A stretch of DNA of 60,971 nucleotides from Planctomycetota bacterium (GTDB lineage: Bacteria; Planctomycetota; PUPC01; DSUN01). This document shows positions 39,842-47,778 of this stretch, one piece after another. The translations under genes and the position numbers were made by a program. A model generated the notes under the pieces. It was not told where the DNA came from and ran no database searches. It saw nothing but the letters and a program-made list of their open reading frames with translations. The stretch is taken from NCBI GenBank assembly GCA_035384565.1, contig DAOOIT010000038.1, positions 1-60,971 of the forward strand, given 5' to 3'. Positions within the stretch are counted from its first letter, which is position 1. Each line of letters starts with the position of its first letter.

Positions 39842-41152
39842 GTGGCTGCGTTGTTCGAAGTGGTCTCTCTCGTCCTGGTCTTCGCACTGATGATCTACCT
39901 GATTCGGCGCCGGGTGGACGTGAGCTACGCGCTCGTGGCCGGGGCAGTGGCGCTGGGTCTGCTGTTCGGGGTCGAGTGGGCGCGCTTCCCGCGCGGGCTG
40001 GGGCCGGCTCTGGCAGGCATCGCACGGGAACTCGGGCGGGCGGCGGTGGACCGCGAGACCCTCGAGCTGATGGGGCTCGTGCTGCTCATCCAGTTTCTCG
40101 GCCACGCGCTGAAGCACGCGGCACACTTGGACCGCCTGATGGCGGCTTTGAAGGCCCTGCTGCGGGACCGTCGGGCGGCGATGGCGGCGGCGCCGGCCTT
40201 CGTGGGGCTGTTGCCCATGCCTGGCGGGGCCCTCTTCTCGGCGCCAATGGTGGAGGAACTGACGAGGGACCTGGGTCTCGCGCCCGAGGACCGCACGCTG
40301 GTGAACTACTGGTTTCGCCATGTGTGGGAGTGGACGTGGCCGCTCTACCCCGGCATCCTGTTCGCCTCGGCCATCCTGGGCACCCCCCTGGGCACCACGA
40401 TCCTGGCGGCCTCGCCGTTCACGCTGGGGGCCATTGCCATCGGCGCGGCGTTCCTGCTGCGCCGCGTGAAGGCGCCTGCGCATGGCCCTGGAGCGGGGTC
40501 GGCAGGGAACTGGCGCGAGCTGTTGGCGGCGGCGTGGCCCGTGGTGGCCACTGTGGCCGTCACGGCGGCGTTAGCCGTGGCCAACTTCCTCAAGCTGCCC
40601 GTCGGGCTGCCGACGCAGACGGCGCTCCTGGCGGCCCTGCTGGTGGTGAATCCACTGTTTCTCGTGTTGAACCGGGTGCCGTGGCCCGCCGTGTGCAGCC
40701 TGGCGCGGGCCACGTTCCAGCTGCCCATGGTGGTGCTGGTCTATGGTGTGCTGGCTTTCGGGCATCTGCTGGACGCCTACGGCGCGGCGGCCGACCTGCC
40801 GCGAATCTTCGCGGAGTGGGGGGTGCCGCCGCTGGCGCTGTTGTTCACGGTGCCGCTGGCGGTGGGGCTGCTCACGGGCTACATGCCGGCGGCGGTGGGC
40901 ATTTGTTTCCCGGTGCTGGTGCCGCTGATCGTGGAGGGGGCGACCGTTCGCTACGGCCGCATGACCTTCGCCTACGCCGGCGGGCTGTTTGGCGTGCTCC
41001 TGTCGCCCGTGCACCTGTGCCTGGTGCTGAGCCGGGAGTACTTCAAGGCCGACTTCGGCCGGGTCTATCGCCGCCTCCTGCCGCTGATGGCCCTGCTGGC
41101 TCTGGTGGCGATTGGGACGCTGATCCTGTGGGAGGTGGTGGGGCTTCGGTAG
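39842..41152 (+). CDS. DUF401 family membrane protein
   Basis: A 436-residue polytopic membrane protein with about ten helices. It resembles DUF401, a family related to anion or organic acid permeases of the DctM/GntP-like clan. LLPMPGGALFSAPMVEEL near residue 120 is the most characteristic segment. Function is unassigned; by position it may export or import a product of the sugar route. Start is GTG 39842 or TTG 39851, which encode nearly the same N-terminus (FEVVSLVLVFAL). The last 110 bases overlap the 3' end of the convergent 944-residue gene. Confidence 0.85.
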   Translation: MAALFEVVSLVLVFALMIYLIRRRVDVSYALVAGAVALGLLFGVEWARFPRGLGPALAGIARELGRAAVDRETLELMGLVLLIQFLGHALKHAAHLDRLMAALKALLRDRRAAMAAAPAFVGLLPMPGGALFSAPMVEELTRDLGLAPEDRTLVNYWFRHVWEWTWPLYPGILFASAILGTPLGTTILAASPFTLGAIAIGAAFLLRRVKAPAHGPGAGSAGNWRELLAAAWPVVATVAVTAALAVANFLKLPVGLPTQTALLAALLVVNPLFLVLNRVPWPAVCSLARATFQLPMVVLVYGVLAFGHLLDAYGAAADLPRIFAEWGVPPLALLFTVPLAVGLLTGYMPAAVGICFPVLVPLIVEGATVRYGRMTFAYAGGLFGVLLSPVHLCLVLSREYFKADFGRVYRRLLPLMALLALVAIGTLILWEVVGLR

Positions 41153-43877
41153 CCTCATAGGCCGAGAGGCGCAGGTTGGAGTTGACGGTCTGGCGGCGGA
41201 CGAGGCGGCCGCGGGAGGCCGGCGAGGCGCCGATACCGCCCAACGTGAGCGGGCCGCCCGCCGGGGCACGATGAGACCGCCAGACGATCGCAGGCCAGCC
41301 GTCAGGCCCGTCCTCCACCGAAGAGACATAGTTGGTGGCAAAGCAGCGTCCCGGCGGTTCGGAGCGCCGGAACCGCTGCCCGACCTCGGGCCCGCCCATC
41401 GTGACGAAGAGCCGCTGCGACCACTCGGCCGGGCTCTGGCCGAAGTAGTCCAGGGGCCCGCTCCGGAAGCGCTCGCGGTAATACTCGCCGAGGAACTCGG
41501 CGGCGAAGGCGTAGCCGGCGTCGGTGGGATGGGTGACCAGCGGCGGGGGCCCCTGCGTGAGGCCCAGGCTGCCGGAGCGGCAGGCGCTGAAGACGCGGTT
41601 CCTGCCCGTGGCAAGGTCCGGCCACGAGCCGATCTCCTCGGAGTAGCGGGGCGCGCCGGCGACCAAAGCATAGGCGGCCACCAGGAGCTTCACCGCCTGC
41701 GCGCAGCCTCGGGTGTAGTCGTCGGGCCCGGCCAGGCGGGACGCCAGTCGAGCGAAGTAGAGCTCGGAGTTCAGGCGGAGATCGGCCGGCCAGGGGCGTG
41801 AGCCGAGGCCCAGCGTGGCCCAGTCGTCGTGCTCGGCGACACCCTCGCGAAAGGCGAGAATCTGGCGCCAGCGCGGCCTCAACTCCTCCCAGAGCCCTGC
41901 GTGGAGGCCGGCGTACCAGCACCCCCTCAGGCACTCGGCGGCGGCCGCCTCGGCCTGCTCGAGGCCGCGGGTCTGCGCCAAGAGGCCGTCGGCCGCCCGC
42001 AGGCGGGACCCATCGGTGTCGCACGTGTACGAGGCATTCGCTGGGGAGAGCATGAGGCGCGAAAGAGCGTTGGATGCCCACCGGCCTGCCTCGCCGCCGT
42101 GGGCGACCCAGAAGGGGATCTTGGGCACGTCGTCGGAGAGTGCCCGGTAGTTCCTGCCCAGCGCGATCTGCGCGCCGGGCACCCCACGCGGAACATCCGC
42201 CACCGCCGTGAGGATGAAGCGCAACAGGCCGGAGATCGAGTAGGTGTAGCCCTCCGCGTCGGGCACGACATAGTAGGGGCCCAGGGATGTCTGGCAGCCT
42301 GTTGGCACGGGGTCAGTGGAGAAGCGCACGGAGAGGCCGGCGCGCTTGGCCAGCATCAGCAAGGGCGGCACGGGCGCGACGCGTCGCTTCGCCGAGCCCC
42401 ACGGGCCGCCGAGCGAAAGGTAATCGAAACGCACGCGCACCTCGATCAGATCGCGCTCGGAGTCCACGCGGTACTCCTCGCTCACAGCGATGGGGAGCGC
42501 GCGCAGAAGGGGAACCCAGGAGCGGCACGCGTCCGCGACCCGGGCCATGGACTCCGCGCTGCTGTTCCAGGTGGAGGTCAACGATGGATCGGCGCGCCGG
42601 ATGCCGAGCAGCGGCATCAACGCGGCCCGGAAGCCGGGCCGGCGGAACTCCAGTTCCAGGCAGTCGTCGAGCTTCCAACTCGCGGGGGGCCTGTCGAGGA
42701 CGAGGAGGATCGGCACATCGAAGCTCGGGCACGGGGCGCCGTCTGCGAGGGTGACCTGCTTGAACTCCGGGGCCGCCCCGAACCAGAAGACCATCCACGG
42801 CTCCTCGAGATCTCTGGACTGCGGTTTGACGCGCGCCAACAGGTGCTGGGGGGCGCGGAGGCCCGCCTCGGGCAGCCCGCGGAAAAGCGTGAGCACACGG
42901 CCCTCTCCCTCGATGGCCAGGGCGGGCGACAGGGCACTCTCGATGAGGCGGAGAGCGCCGTCCGACCGGCCGAAGCGCCGGACCGCAACTGCCGGCGAGC
43001 AGGGGGCGGAGGGCTTCGCTGGATGGACGACGGCCTGGCAAATCGCGCGCGTGCTGTTGGTCTCGGCGACGAGGCGATGGACGCCGGGAGGCAGGCGCAA
43101 CGCAAGCCTGGCTGCGCACGGCCGTTCGGCAGAGACCGCGTATCGGAAGGCGACGGCCGCACGGGCGAGGCCGGGCGAGGCGGGGTCGAAGGCGGAGAGC
43201 ATGCCTGCGCCCTCCGCGGTTTCGGCGGCCAGCGAGCGGAGCGTCACCAGGAACTCCACCGGCGCGTCCGCGACGAGGTCGGCGCCGGGCGTGGCGAGCC
43301 GGAGGGTCAGGTGAAGCGGCCGGGGTGCAGTGGTGGTGATCGTGATGTCGTCAAAAAGGAGCGGCCCCTCGCCGCCTCGGACCAGGAGAGCCTGCAATGC
43401 CACTGGGCCGACGAGGCCGGCGATCGGGCCGTCGAGAAACTGCCAGCCGTCGAAATCTACGGGGCCGAGGGCGACGTCGGAAGTCTTTCCAGCCGCATCC
43501 ACCACGCGAAGCCAGAGACGGTAGCCCCCGCGCTGGCCGTAGACCCAGACGCCGATGCGCTCAGGCTCCCCCGGGAGAGGCAGGGGCGGCTTGTCGCCTT
43601 GGCCGACGAAGGCGGTGCCGCACTGTGCCACAAGGGTGACCGACTCGCCGGGAGGCACATCCAGGCGGCAGGCCTGGCGGCCCGAGCGCACCTCGGCGGT
43701 CTCCACCTTCATGCGCGGATCGGCGCCTGGCGAGAACTGCACGGCAGCCCAGCTCTCGCCCCAGGCGAAGGCCTCGAAGTCCTCGACCACGAGCTGGCCG
43801 CGAAAGACCCCACCGGCTTGGGGTGCGGCAGCGAGGCTCAGGAGAACTGCCCATGCGTGAAGCGGGGTGTGTGTCAT
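41043..43877 (-). CDS. Exported 944-residue protein of unknown family
   Basis: The signal peptide (HAWAVLLSLAAAPQAGG) leads into a galactose-binding-like beta-sandwich (about 27-185; VVEDFEAFAWGESW, LFDDITITT). A second beta-rich domain follows to about 300. From about 330 to 900 there is a region I do not recognise, with helical stretches such as GLEQAEAAAAECLRGCWYAG, which might be an alpha/alpha toroid as in polysaccharide lyases. The last 36 or so residues, rich in Pro/Ser/Gly, are antisense to the DUF401 gene and look like readthrough past a lost stop. Third in an operon with the URO-D-like and hydrolase genes, so a glycan role is likely. Confidence 0.75.
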   Translation of the reverse strand: MTHTPLHAWAVLLSLAAAPQAGGVFRGQLVVEDFEAFAWGESWAAVQFSPGADPRMKVETAEVRSGRQACRLDVPPGESVTLVAQCGTAFVGQGDKPPLPLPGEPERIGVWVYGQRGGYRLWLRVVDAAGKTSDVALGPVDFDGWQFLDGPIAGLVGPVALQALLVRGGEGPLLFDDITITTTAPRPLHLTLRLATPGADLVADAPVEFLVTLRSLAAETAEGAGMLSAFDPASPGLARAAVAFRYAVSAERPCAARLALRLPPGVHRLVAETNSTRAICQAVVHPAKPSAPCSPAVAVRRFGRSDGALRLIESALSPALAIEGEGRVLTLFRGLPEAGLRAPQHLLARVKPQSRDLEEPWMVFWFGAAPEFKQVTLADGAPCPSFDVPILLVLDRPPASWKLDDCLELEFRRPGFRAALMPLLGIRRADPSLTSTWNSSAESMARVADACRSWVPLLRALPIAVSEEYRVDSERDLIEVRVRFDYLSLGGPWGSAKRRVAPVPPLLMLAKRAGLSVRFSTDPVPTGCQTSLGPYYVVPDAEGYTYSISGLLRFILTAVADVPRGVPGAQIALGRNYRALSDDVPKIPFWVAHGGEAGRWASNALSRLMLSPANASYTCDTDGSRLRAADGLLAQTRGLEQAEAAAAECLRGCWYAGLHAGLWEELRPRWRQILAFREGVAEHDDWATLGLGSRPWPADLRLNSELYFARLASRLAGPDDYTRGCAQAVKLLVAAYALVAGAPRYSEEIGSWPDLATGRNRVFSACRSGSLGLTQGPPPLVTHPTDAGYAFAAEFLGEYYRERFRSGPLDYFGQSPAEWSQRLFVTMGGPEVGQRFRRSEPPGRCFATNYVSSVEDGPDGWPAIVWRSHRAPAGGPLTLGGIGASPASRGRLVRRQTVNSNLRLSAYEATEAPPPPTGSASQSPPEPAGPSAAGGGDRPGRSRP

Positions 43878-43959
43878 TCCGCCCCGGATTCTACTGCCCC
43901 GGCGCCGTGGCGTCAACCGCGACTCCGCCGCGCGCAAGGCATCTAGGCCTGGGGCGAGG

Positions 43960-44772
43960 TCACGGCGCCACATGGGTCGTGAGGAATGCCTGGAGGCTCT
44001 CAGCGAATGGCCGGCCCGAGAGGAAGAAGCCGTCGTTGTGGCCGCCGGCAAGCTCGATGAAGGCCTTCGGATCACCCGCCGACTCGAAGAGCTGGCGGCC
44101 GTGCGGGTACGGCACAATCTCATCTGCCGGGCTGTGCATCACGAGGATGGGACAGGCAGCCTGACGCACGTACTCCAGCGTGCTGTAGCGGAAGCGCGAG
44201 AGCAAACGGACGGGCAGCCACGGGTAGAGGCGCGCGGCGAGATCGGGCACCGAGGTGAAGGTGGACTGGAGGACGAGCACGCCGGGAGGATGCTCCCTGG
44301 CCAGCCAGGCGGCGATGGGGCCGCCGAGCGATTCGCCCCAGACGATGATCTGGCGCCGTGGGAGGCGGCGCTCGCCGGCGAGGTGGCGCCAGGCGGCATC
44401 GGCATCGAGATAGGTGCCCGCCTCGGTGGGCCGGCCCTCGCTGCGGCCATAGCCGCGGTAGTCGAAGAGCAACGTGCTCAGGCCCAGGCCGCGGAAGAAG
44501 GCGGCCACGTCCAGGCGATGCGAGATGTTGCCCGCGTTGCCGTGGCAGAAGAGCACAACGCCTGTCGGGTTCGGGGCGGGGATGAACCAAGCCGCGAGGC
44601 GAGTGCCATCGCTGGCCGTGAGTTGCGCCTCTTCGAACGGCAGTCCACGCGACGCGGGCGTTTCGGCCACCGCGCGCACGGGGAAGTAGACGAGATGCGA
44701 TTGGAACACGAACATGAGGATCAGGATGGCGGCGTAGGCGGCCACAAGGGTTCCCGCAATCGCCCACAGCAT
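43960..44772 (-). CDS. Membrane-anchored alpha/beta hydrolase
   Basis: A 270-residue serine hydrolase with an N-terminal membrane helix (LWAIAGTLVAAYAAILILMF) followed by FQSHLVYFP, the usual opening of the BEM46/ABHD13-like group. Catalytic features are FCHGNAGNI (oxyanion region), WGESLGGPIAAW (nucleophile Ser), HSPADEIVP (Asp) and GGHNDGF (His). It might remove acyl groups from sugars or lipids. A GTG at 44802 would add ten residues; the ATG at 44772 has GAGGG upstream and starts right before the helix. It lies 35 bases after the URO-D-like gene. Confidence 0.88.
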   Translation of the reverse strand: MLWAIAGTLVAAYAAILILMFVFQSHLVYFPVRAVAETPASRGLPFEEAQLTASDGTRLAAWFIPAPNPTGVVLFCHGNAGNISHRLDVAAFFRGLGLSTLLFDYRGYGRSEGRPTEAGTYLDADAAWRHLAGERRLPRRQIIVWGESLGGPIAAWLAREHPPGVLVLQSTFTSVPDLAARLYPWLPVRLLSRFRYSTLEYVRQAACPILVMHSPADEIVPYPHGRQLFESAGDPKAFIELAGGHNDGFFLSGRPFAESLQAFLTTHVAP

Positions 44773-44807
44773 GCGACGCCCTCGCGGAGTGAGCAGGGCC
44801 ACGCACC

Positions 44808-45749
44808 CTATCCTCCGTGCCCGAACTGCCGCCGCACCTCCAGCATGGCGAAGTAGTTGTCGAGCGGCACGCCCTTGAAGATGCAGTTGCTGGTGGTGAA
44901 GAAGTATCCGCCCGTGGCTACGCCGCCGTGCTCGAGGCAGTAGCGGGCGCTCTCGACGATTTGCTCCTTGGTGCCGGCCTGGACGAGAGCGCAGTTGACG
45001 TTGCCCATCAGGGCCACACGATGGCCGTAGAGGCGGCGCACCTCGCGGATGTCTACCCCCGCCATCGGGTCGAGCGAGTGGATGGCGGCCGGCTCGCACT
45101 CGATGAGCTGGTCGAGGATGGGCATGATGTCGCCGTCGGTGTGCTTGACGGGATAGGCTCCGGCCTTGCGGAATTCGGCGATGTTGCGGGCGAGGAAGGG
45201 CGTGACGAAGCGGCGGAACATGGCGGGCGAGAGCCAGGGGCCGTCGTTGAAGCAGTAGTCGGCGCACATGAACACCACCTCGGCGCCTGCGCCGATGAGG
45301 CGCTTGCCCACCTCGGCGGCGTCGCGCGCCCAGCGATCGTGCTCGGCCAGCACGTCGTCGGGCTTGTCGGCCATCCGCCACGCCGCTTCCATCATGTTCG
45401 TGCCGTTCGGGATGCCCGCCGTGCCGTCCACGAAGGCCGAGAGCATGTAGCGGTCGCCCGCCAGTTGGCGCACGAGCTTGAACGACTCGATCTGGTCCTC
45501 CACGTCGAGCCAGTGCAGCCCCGTGAGGATGCAGTAGTCGAGGCGCTCGCACACATCGAGCCAATGCTCGACGTTCTCGTGGAGCAGCCGGTCGCGCTCC
45601 CGAGGCCCGACGACCCTGAGGTCGTCGCGGCGCAGGGCCTTGCGGCCGATCAACTCCTCGCTAAGCTGGAACTCCAGCTCGACGTGGGGCACCAGGCCCT
45701 CGGGCCTTCGGCGCTCGAAGGCGGCGATAGCCTGTTGGCGTGGCGTCAT
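44808..45749 (-). CDS. Uroporphyrinogen-decarboxylase-fold protein (paralogue 2)
   Basis: A 313-residue member of the URO-D/MtaA superfamily. VPHVELEFQLSEE, CADYCFNDGPWLSP, VKHTDGDIMPILDQLIE and ALMGNVNCALVQ correspond to the barrel landmarks of the other two copies. The metal site differs from MtaA: HTDG replaces HxC, although a cysteine is present in TSNCIFKG. The ATG at 45749 is preferred over a TTG at 45767 because AGGAAG precedes it. First gene of a minus-strand operon, divergent from a Tat-exported oxidoreductase across a palindromic operator. Probably acts on a methylated or otherwise modified sugar product; not proven. Confidence 0.85.
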   Translation of the reverse strand: MTPRQQAIAAFERRRPEGLVPHVELEFQLSEELIGRKALRRDDLRVVGPRERDRLLHENVEHWLDVCERLDYCILTGLHWLDVEDQIESFKLVRQLAGDRYMLSAFVDGTAGIPNGTNMMEAAWRMADKPDDVLAEHDRWARDAAEVGKRLIGAGAEVVFMCADYCFNDGPWLSPAMFRRFVTPFLARNIAEFRKAGAYPVKHTDGDIMPILDQLIECEPAAIHSLDPMAGVDIREVRRLYGHRVALMGNVNCALVQAGTKEQIVESARYCLEHGGVATGGYFFTTSNCIFKGVPLDNYFAMLEVRRQFGHGG

Positions 45750-45799
45750 GGGCGGCTTCCTAGGCAAACAGGGTTTCCTCTCGATTACCAGATGCCGTG

Positions 45800-45839
45800 C
45801 GTTGAGTCAAGCGCCGTGGAAACCGAGCTTGACTCAACG
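45800..45839. promoter_or_regulatory. Symmetric operator between divergent genes
   Basis: CGTTGAGTCAAGC (45800-45812) and GCTTGACTCAACG (45827-45839) form a perfect 13-bp inverted repeat with 14 bases between. Each arm contains TTGASTCAA, itself a near-palindrome, so this can be two dimer sites 27 bp centre to centre. Reading outward, each arm supplies a TTGACT -35 box: for the plus-strand oxidoreductase and, with a weak TAATCG -10 (45787-45782), for the minus-strand operon. Confidence 0.75.
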
Positions 45840-45857
45840 TGCAAGAGGCGGCATAGT
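45829..45857 (+). promoter_or_regulatory. Promoter of Tat-exported oxidoreductase
   Basis: TTGACT (45829-45834, inside the operator arm), a 17-nt spacer and CATAGT (45852-45857). Leader of about 32 nt with CAGGAGG before the ATG. Confidence 0.7.
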
Positions 45858-45895
45858 AGCGGGAGACGTTTTATCTCCCAGGAGGTGCAGGCGAG

Positions 45896-47188
45896 ATGAG
45901 CAAGAGAGTGGCCCGGTTCCCCCGCAGGGGATTCCTGAAGTGTGCGACAGGCGCCCTGGCAGCGCCGTGGGTGCTGCCCGCCTCGGCGTTCGGGCGGAGC
46001 GGCTCGATGTCGCCCAGCGACCGGATCAACGCCGCTGCCATCGGCACCCGCAACCGCGGCAACGACCTCATCAAAGGTGTTATCCGCCACCCCGACGTGC
46101 GACTGCTCCTCGTGTGCGATGTGGACAAGACCATCCGCGAGCAGCGCGCCGGCGAATGCAACAAGTCCTACGCCGAGCAGGAGCGCGGCCAGAACATCAC
46201 CCAGCCCGTCCACGACTATCGCGAGATCATGGAGCGCACAGACATTGACGTGGTGCTGATCGCCACGCCCGACCACTGGCACGCGATCCTGGCCATCGCG
46301 GCGCTGCGGAGCGGGAAGGACGTGTACTGTGAGAAGCCGATGACGCTCACTATTGCCGAGGGCCGCGCGATGGCCGACGCGGTGGCCCGCTACGGCCGGG
46401 TGTTCCAGTGCGGCAGCCAGCGCCGGTCGGAGGAGCGCCCGCGCCGGGCCTGCGAGGCTGTGCGCAACGGCCGCATCGGCAAGCTGCTGCGGGTCGAGGT
46501 GGGCATCGGCCTGCGCCCGGTCAAGTCCGAGCCCGACGTGGCCGAGCCCGTGCCGCCCGAGCTCGACTACGATCTGTGGCTCGGCCCCGCGCCCTGGGCA
46601 CCCTACTCGACGAAGCGCTGCCATTATAACTTCCGCTTCGTGCGCGACTACTCGGGCGGCGAGATGACCAATTTCGGCGCCCACTTCTTCGATGTCGCCC
46701 AGTGGGGCATCGGCGCCGACGACAGCGGCCCCGTCGAGATCCGGGGCAAGGGGGAGTTCTTCGACGGGCTCTGGAACACGTTCTCGAAGGTGGACGTGAC
46801 CTACACCTACGCCAACGGCGTCGTCGTGCACGGCTCGCATGCCGCCGGCGGGTGCAAGTTCATCGGCACCGAGGGGTGGGTGGACGCCGAGCGCCTGGTC
46901 GGCGAGCCCAAGGAGGCGATCCTGGCGCCCCCCGGCCCTAACGAGGTGCACCTGTTCGCTCCCAAGGGGGGGCACATGAGCAACTTCATCGAGGCCGTGC
47001 GCACCCGCGGCCGCACCGCCGCAACCGTGGAGATCGGCCACCGGTCGGCCACCGTGTGCCACCTGGGCAACATCGCCATGACCCTCGAGCGGACCCTCAA
47101 GTGGGACCCCCAGGCCGAGCAGTTCATTGGCGACGACGAGGCGAACCGCATGCGCCATCGCCCCTATCGCGAGCCGTACGTGCTCTAG
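45896..47188 (+). CDS. Gfo/Idh/MocA family oxidoreductase (2), Tat-exported
   Basis: A 430-residue dehydrogenase-like protein with a twin-arginine signal (FPRRGFLKCATGALAAPWV), so it is exported folded with its nicotinamide cofactor. The Rossmann part (about 45-170) has AAIGTRNRGND in place of the usual glycine motif, then ATPDHWHA and CEKPMTLT with the catalytic Lys. The C-terminal domain has the GGEMTNFGAHFFDVAQWG signature. Such Tat-exported members are abundant in planctomycetes; GH109-type glycosidases belong to the same superfamily, so a glycosidase role is possible. Starts after GGAGG; divergent from the URO-D-like operon. Confidence 0.9.
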   Translation: MSKRVARFPRRGFLKCATGALAAPWVLPASAFGRSGSMSPSDRINAAAIGTRNRGNDLIKGVIRHPDVRLLLVCDVDKTIREQRAGECNKSYAEQERGQNITQPVHDYREIMERTDIDVVLIATPDHWHAILAIAALRSGKDVYCEKPMTLTIAEGRAMADAVARYGRVFQCGSQRRSEERPRRACEAVRNGRIGKLLRVEVGIGLRPVKSEPDVAEPVPPELDYDLWLGPAPWAPYSTKRCHYNFRFVRDYSGGEMTNFGAHFFDVAQWGIGADDSGPVEIRGKGEFFDGLWNTFSKVDVTYTYANGVVVHGSHAAGGCKFIGTEGWVDAERLVGEPKEAILAPPGPNEVHLFAPKGGHMSNFIEAVRTRGRTAATVEIGHRSATVCHLGNIAMTLERTLKWDPQAEQFIGDDEANRMRHRPYREPYVL

Positions 47189-47205
47189 GCGCCGCAGCCA
47201 CCGGA

Positions 47206-47234
47206 TTGACTCTGAGCAGAGTCTCGCTTAGCAT
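47206..47234 (+). promoter_or_regulatory. Promoter of desulfoferrodoxin with embedded palindrome
   Basis: TTGACT (47206-47211), a 17-nt spacer and TAGCAT (47229-47234). The palindrome GACTCTGAGCAGAGTC (47208-47223, 6-bp arms) covers the -35 and most of the spacer, the place expected for a repressor site. Confidence 0.65.
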
Positions 47235-47243
47235 AAAGAGAAA

Positions 47244-47266
47244 GCCGTCTGCGAAGGGCAGGCGGC
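47244..47266 (+). promoter_or_regulatory. Leader hairpin of desulfoferrodoxin mRNA
   Basis: GCCGTCTGC (47244-47252), loop GAAGG, GCAGGCGGC (47258-47266): nine pairs including one G-U, within the 5' leader and ahead of GAAGGAGG. It may stabilise the message; no riboswitch class is recognised. Confidence 0.5.
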
Positions 47267-47300
47267 AACGCTGCGAGATCTCCTGAAGGAGGACTCGGGA

Positions 47301-47675
47301 ATGGCGAGACAGCTTGAGGTCTACAAGTGCGCCCTGTGCGGCAACATCGTGGAGGTGCTTCACGGCGGCGACGGGGAACTGGTCTGCTGCGGCGAACCGA
47401 TGAAGCTCTTCAAAGAGAACACCGTGGACGCCGCGAGAGAGAAGCACGTGCCGGTCATCGAGCGGGTCGAAGGCGGCATCAAGGTGAAGGTCGGCAGCGT
47501 GCCGCACCCGATGACGCCCGAACACTACATCGAGTGGATCGAACTCCAGGCCGACGGCAAGGTCTACCGCCAGTTCCTCAAGCCCAGTGACAAGCCCGAG
47601 GCCGTCTTCCCGGTCATCGCGGCGCAAGTGACGGCCCGCGAGTGGTGCAACCTGCACGGCCTGTGGAAGGCCTGA
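47301..47675 (+). CDS. dfx: Desulfoferrodoxin (2Fe superoxide reductase)
   Basis: A 124-residue superoxide reductase that reduces superoxide to hydrogen peroxide without making oxygen, in the cytoplasm of anaerobic or microaerophilic cells. The N-terminal desulforedoxin domain has Fe(Cys)4 ligands C10, C13, C29 and C30. The catalytic Fe site is fully present: E47, H49 (EKHVP), H69 and H75 (HPMTPEHYIEW), C116 and H119 (CNLHG). GAAGGAGG precedes the ATG. It has its own promoter with an embedded palindrome and a strong terminator behind, so it can be induced alone. It heads a cluster dealing with sulfur species. Confidence 0.97.
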   Translation: MARQLEVYKCALCGNIVEVLHGGDGELVCCGEPMKLFKENTVDAAREKHVPVIERVEGGIKVKVGSVPHPMTPEHYIEWIELQADGKVYRQFLKPSDKPEAVFPVIAAQVTAREWCNLHGLWKA

Positions 47676-47709
47676 GCGCCCAAGTGCTGGAATCCGAGTC
47701 GCGTTCTCT

Positions 47710-47750
47710 CACGGGCGCGGGCGCCCCGCGCCCGCGCCCGTGGTTCTTCT
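47710..47750 (+). terminator. Rho-independent terminator after desulfoferrodoxin
   Basis: A 14-bp GC-rich stem (47710-47723 with 47729-47742, arms CACGGGCGCGGGCG / CGCCCGCGCCCGTG) is followed by GTTCTTCT. The next gene starts 29 bases later with no clear promoter between, so some readthrough, or an attenuation role, is likely. Confidence 0.75.
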
Positions 47751-47778
47751 GTAGGCCGCTGGCACAAAGGAGCCGGGG

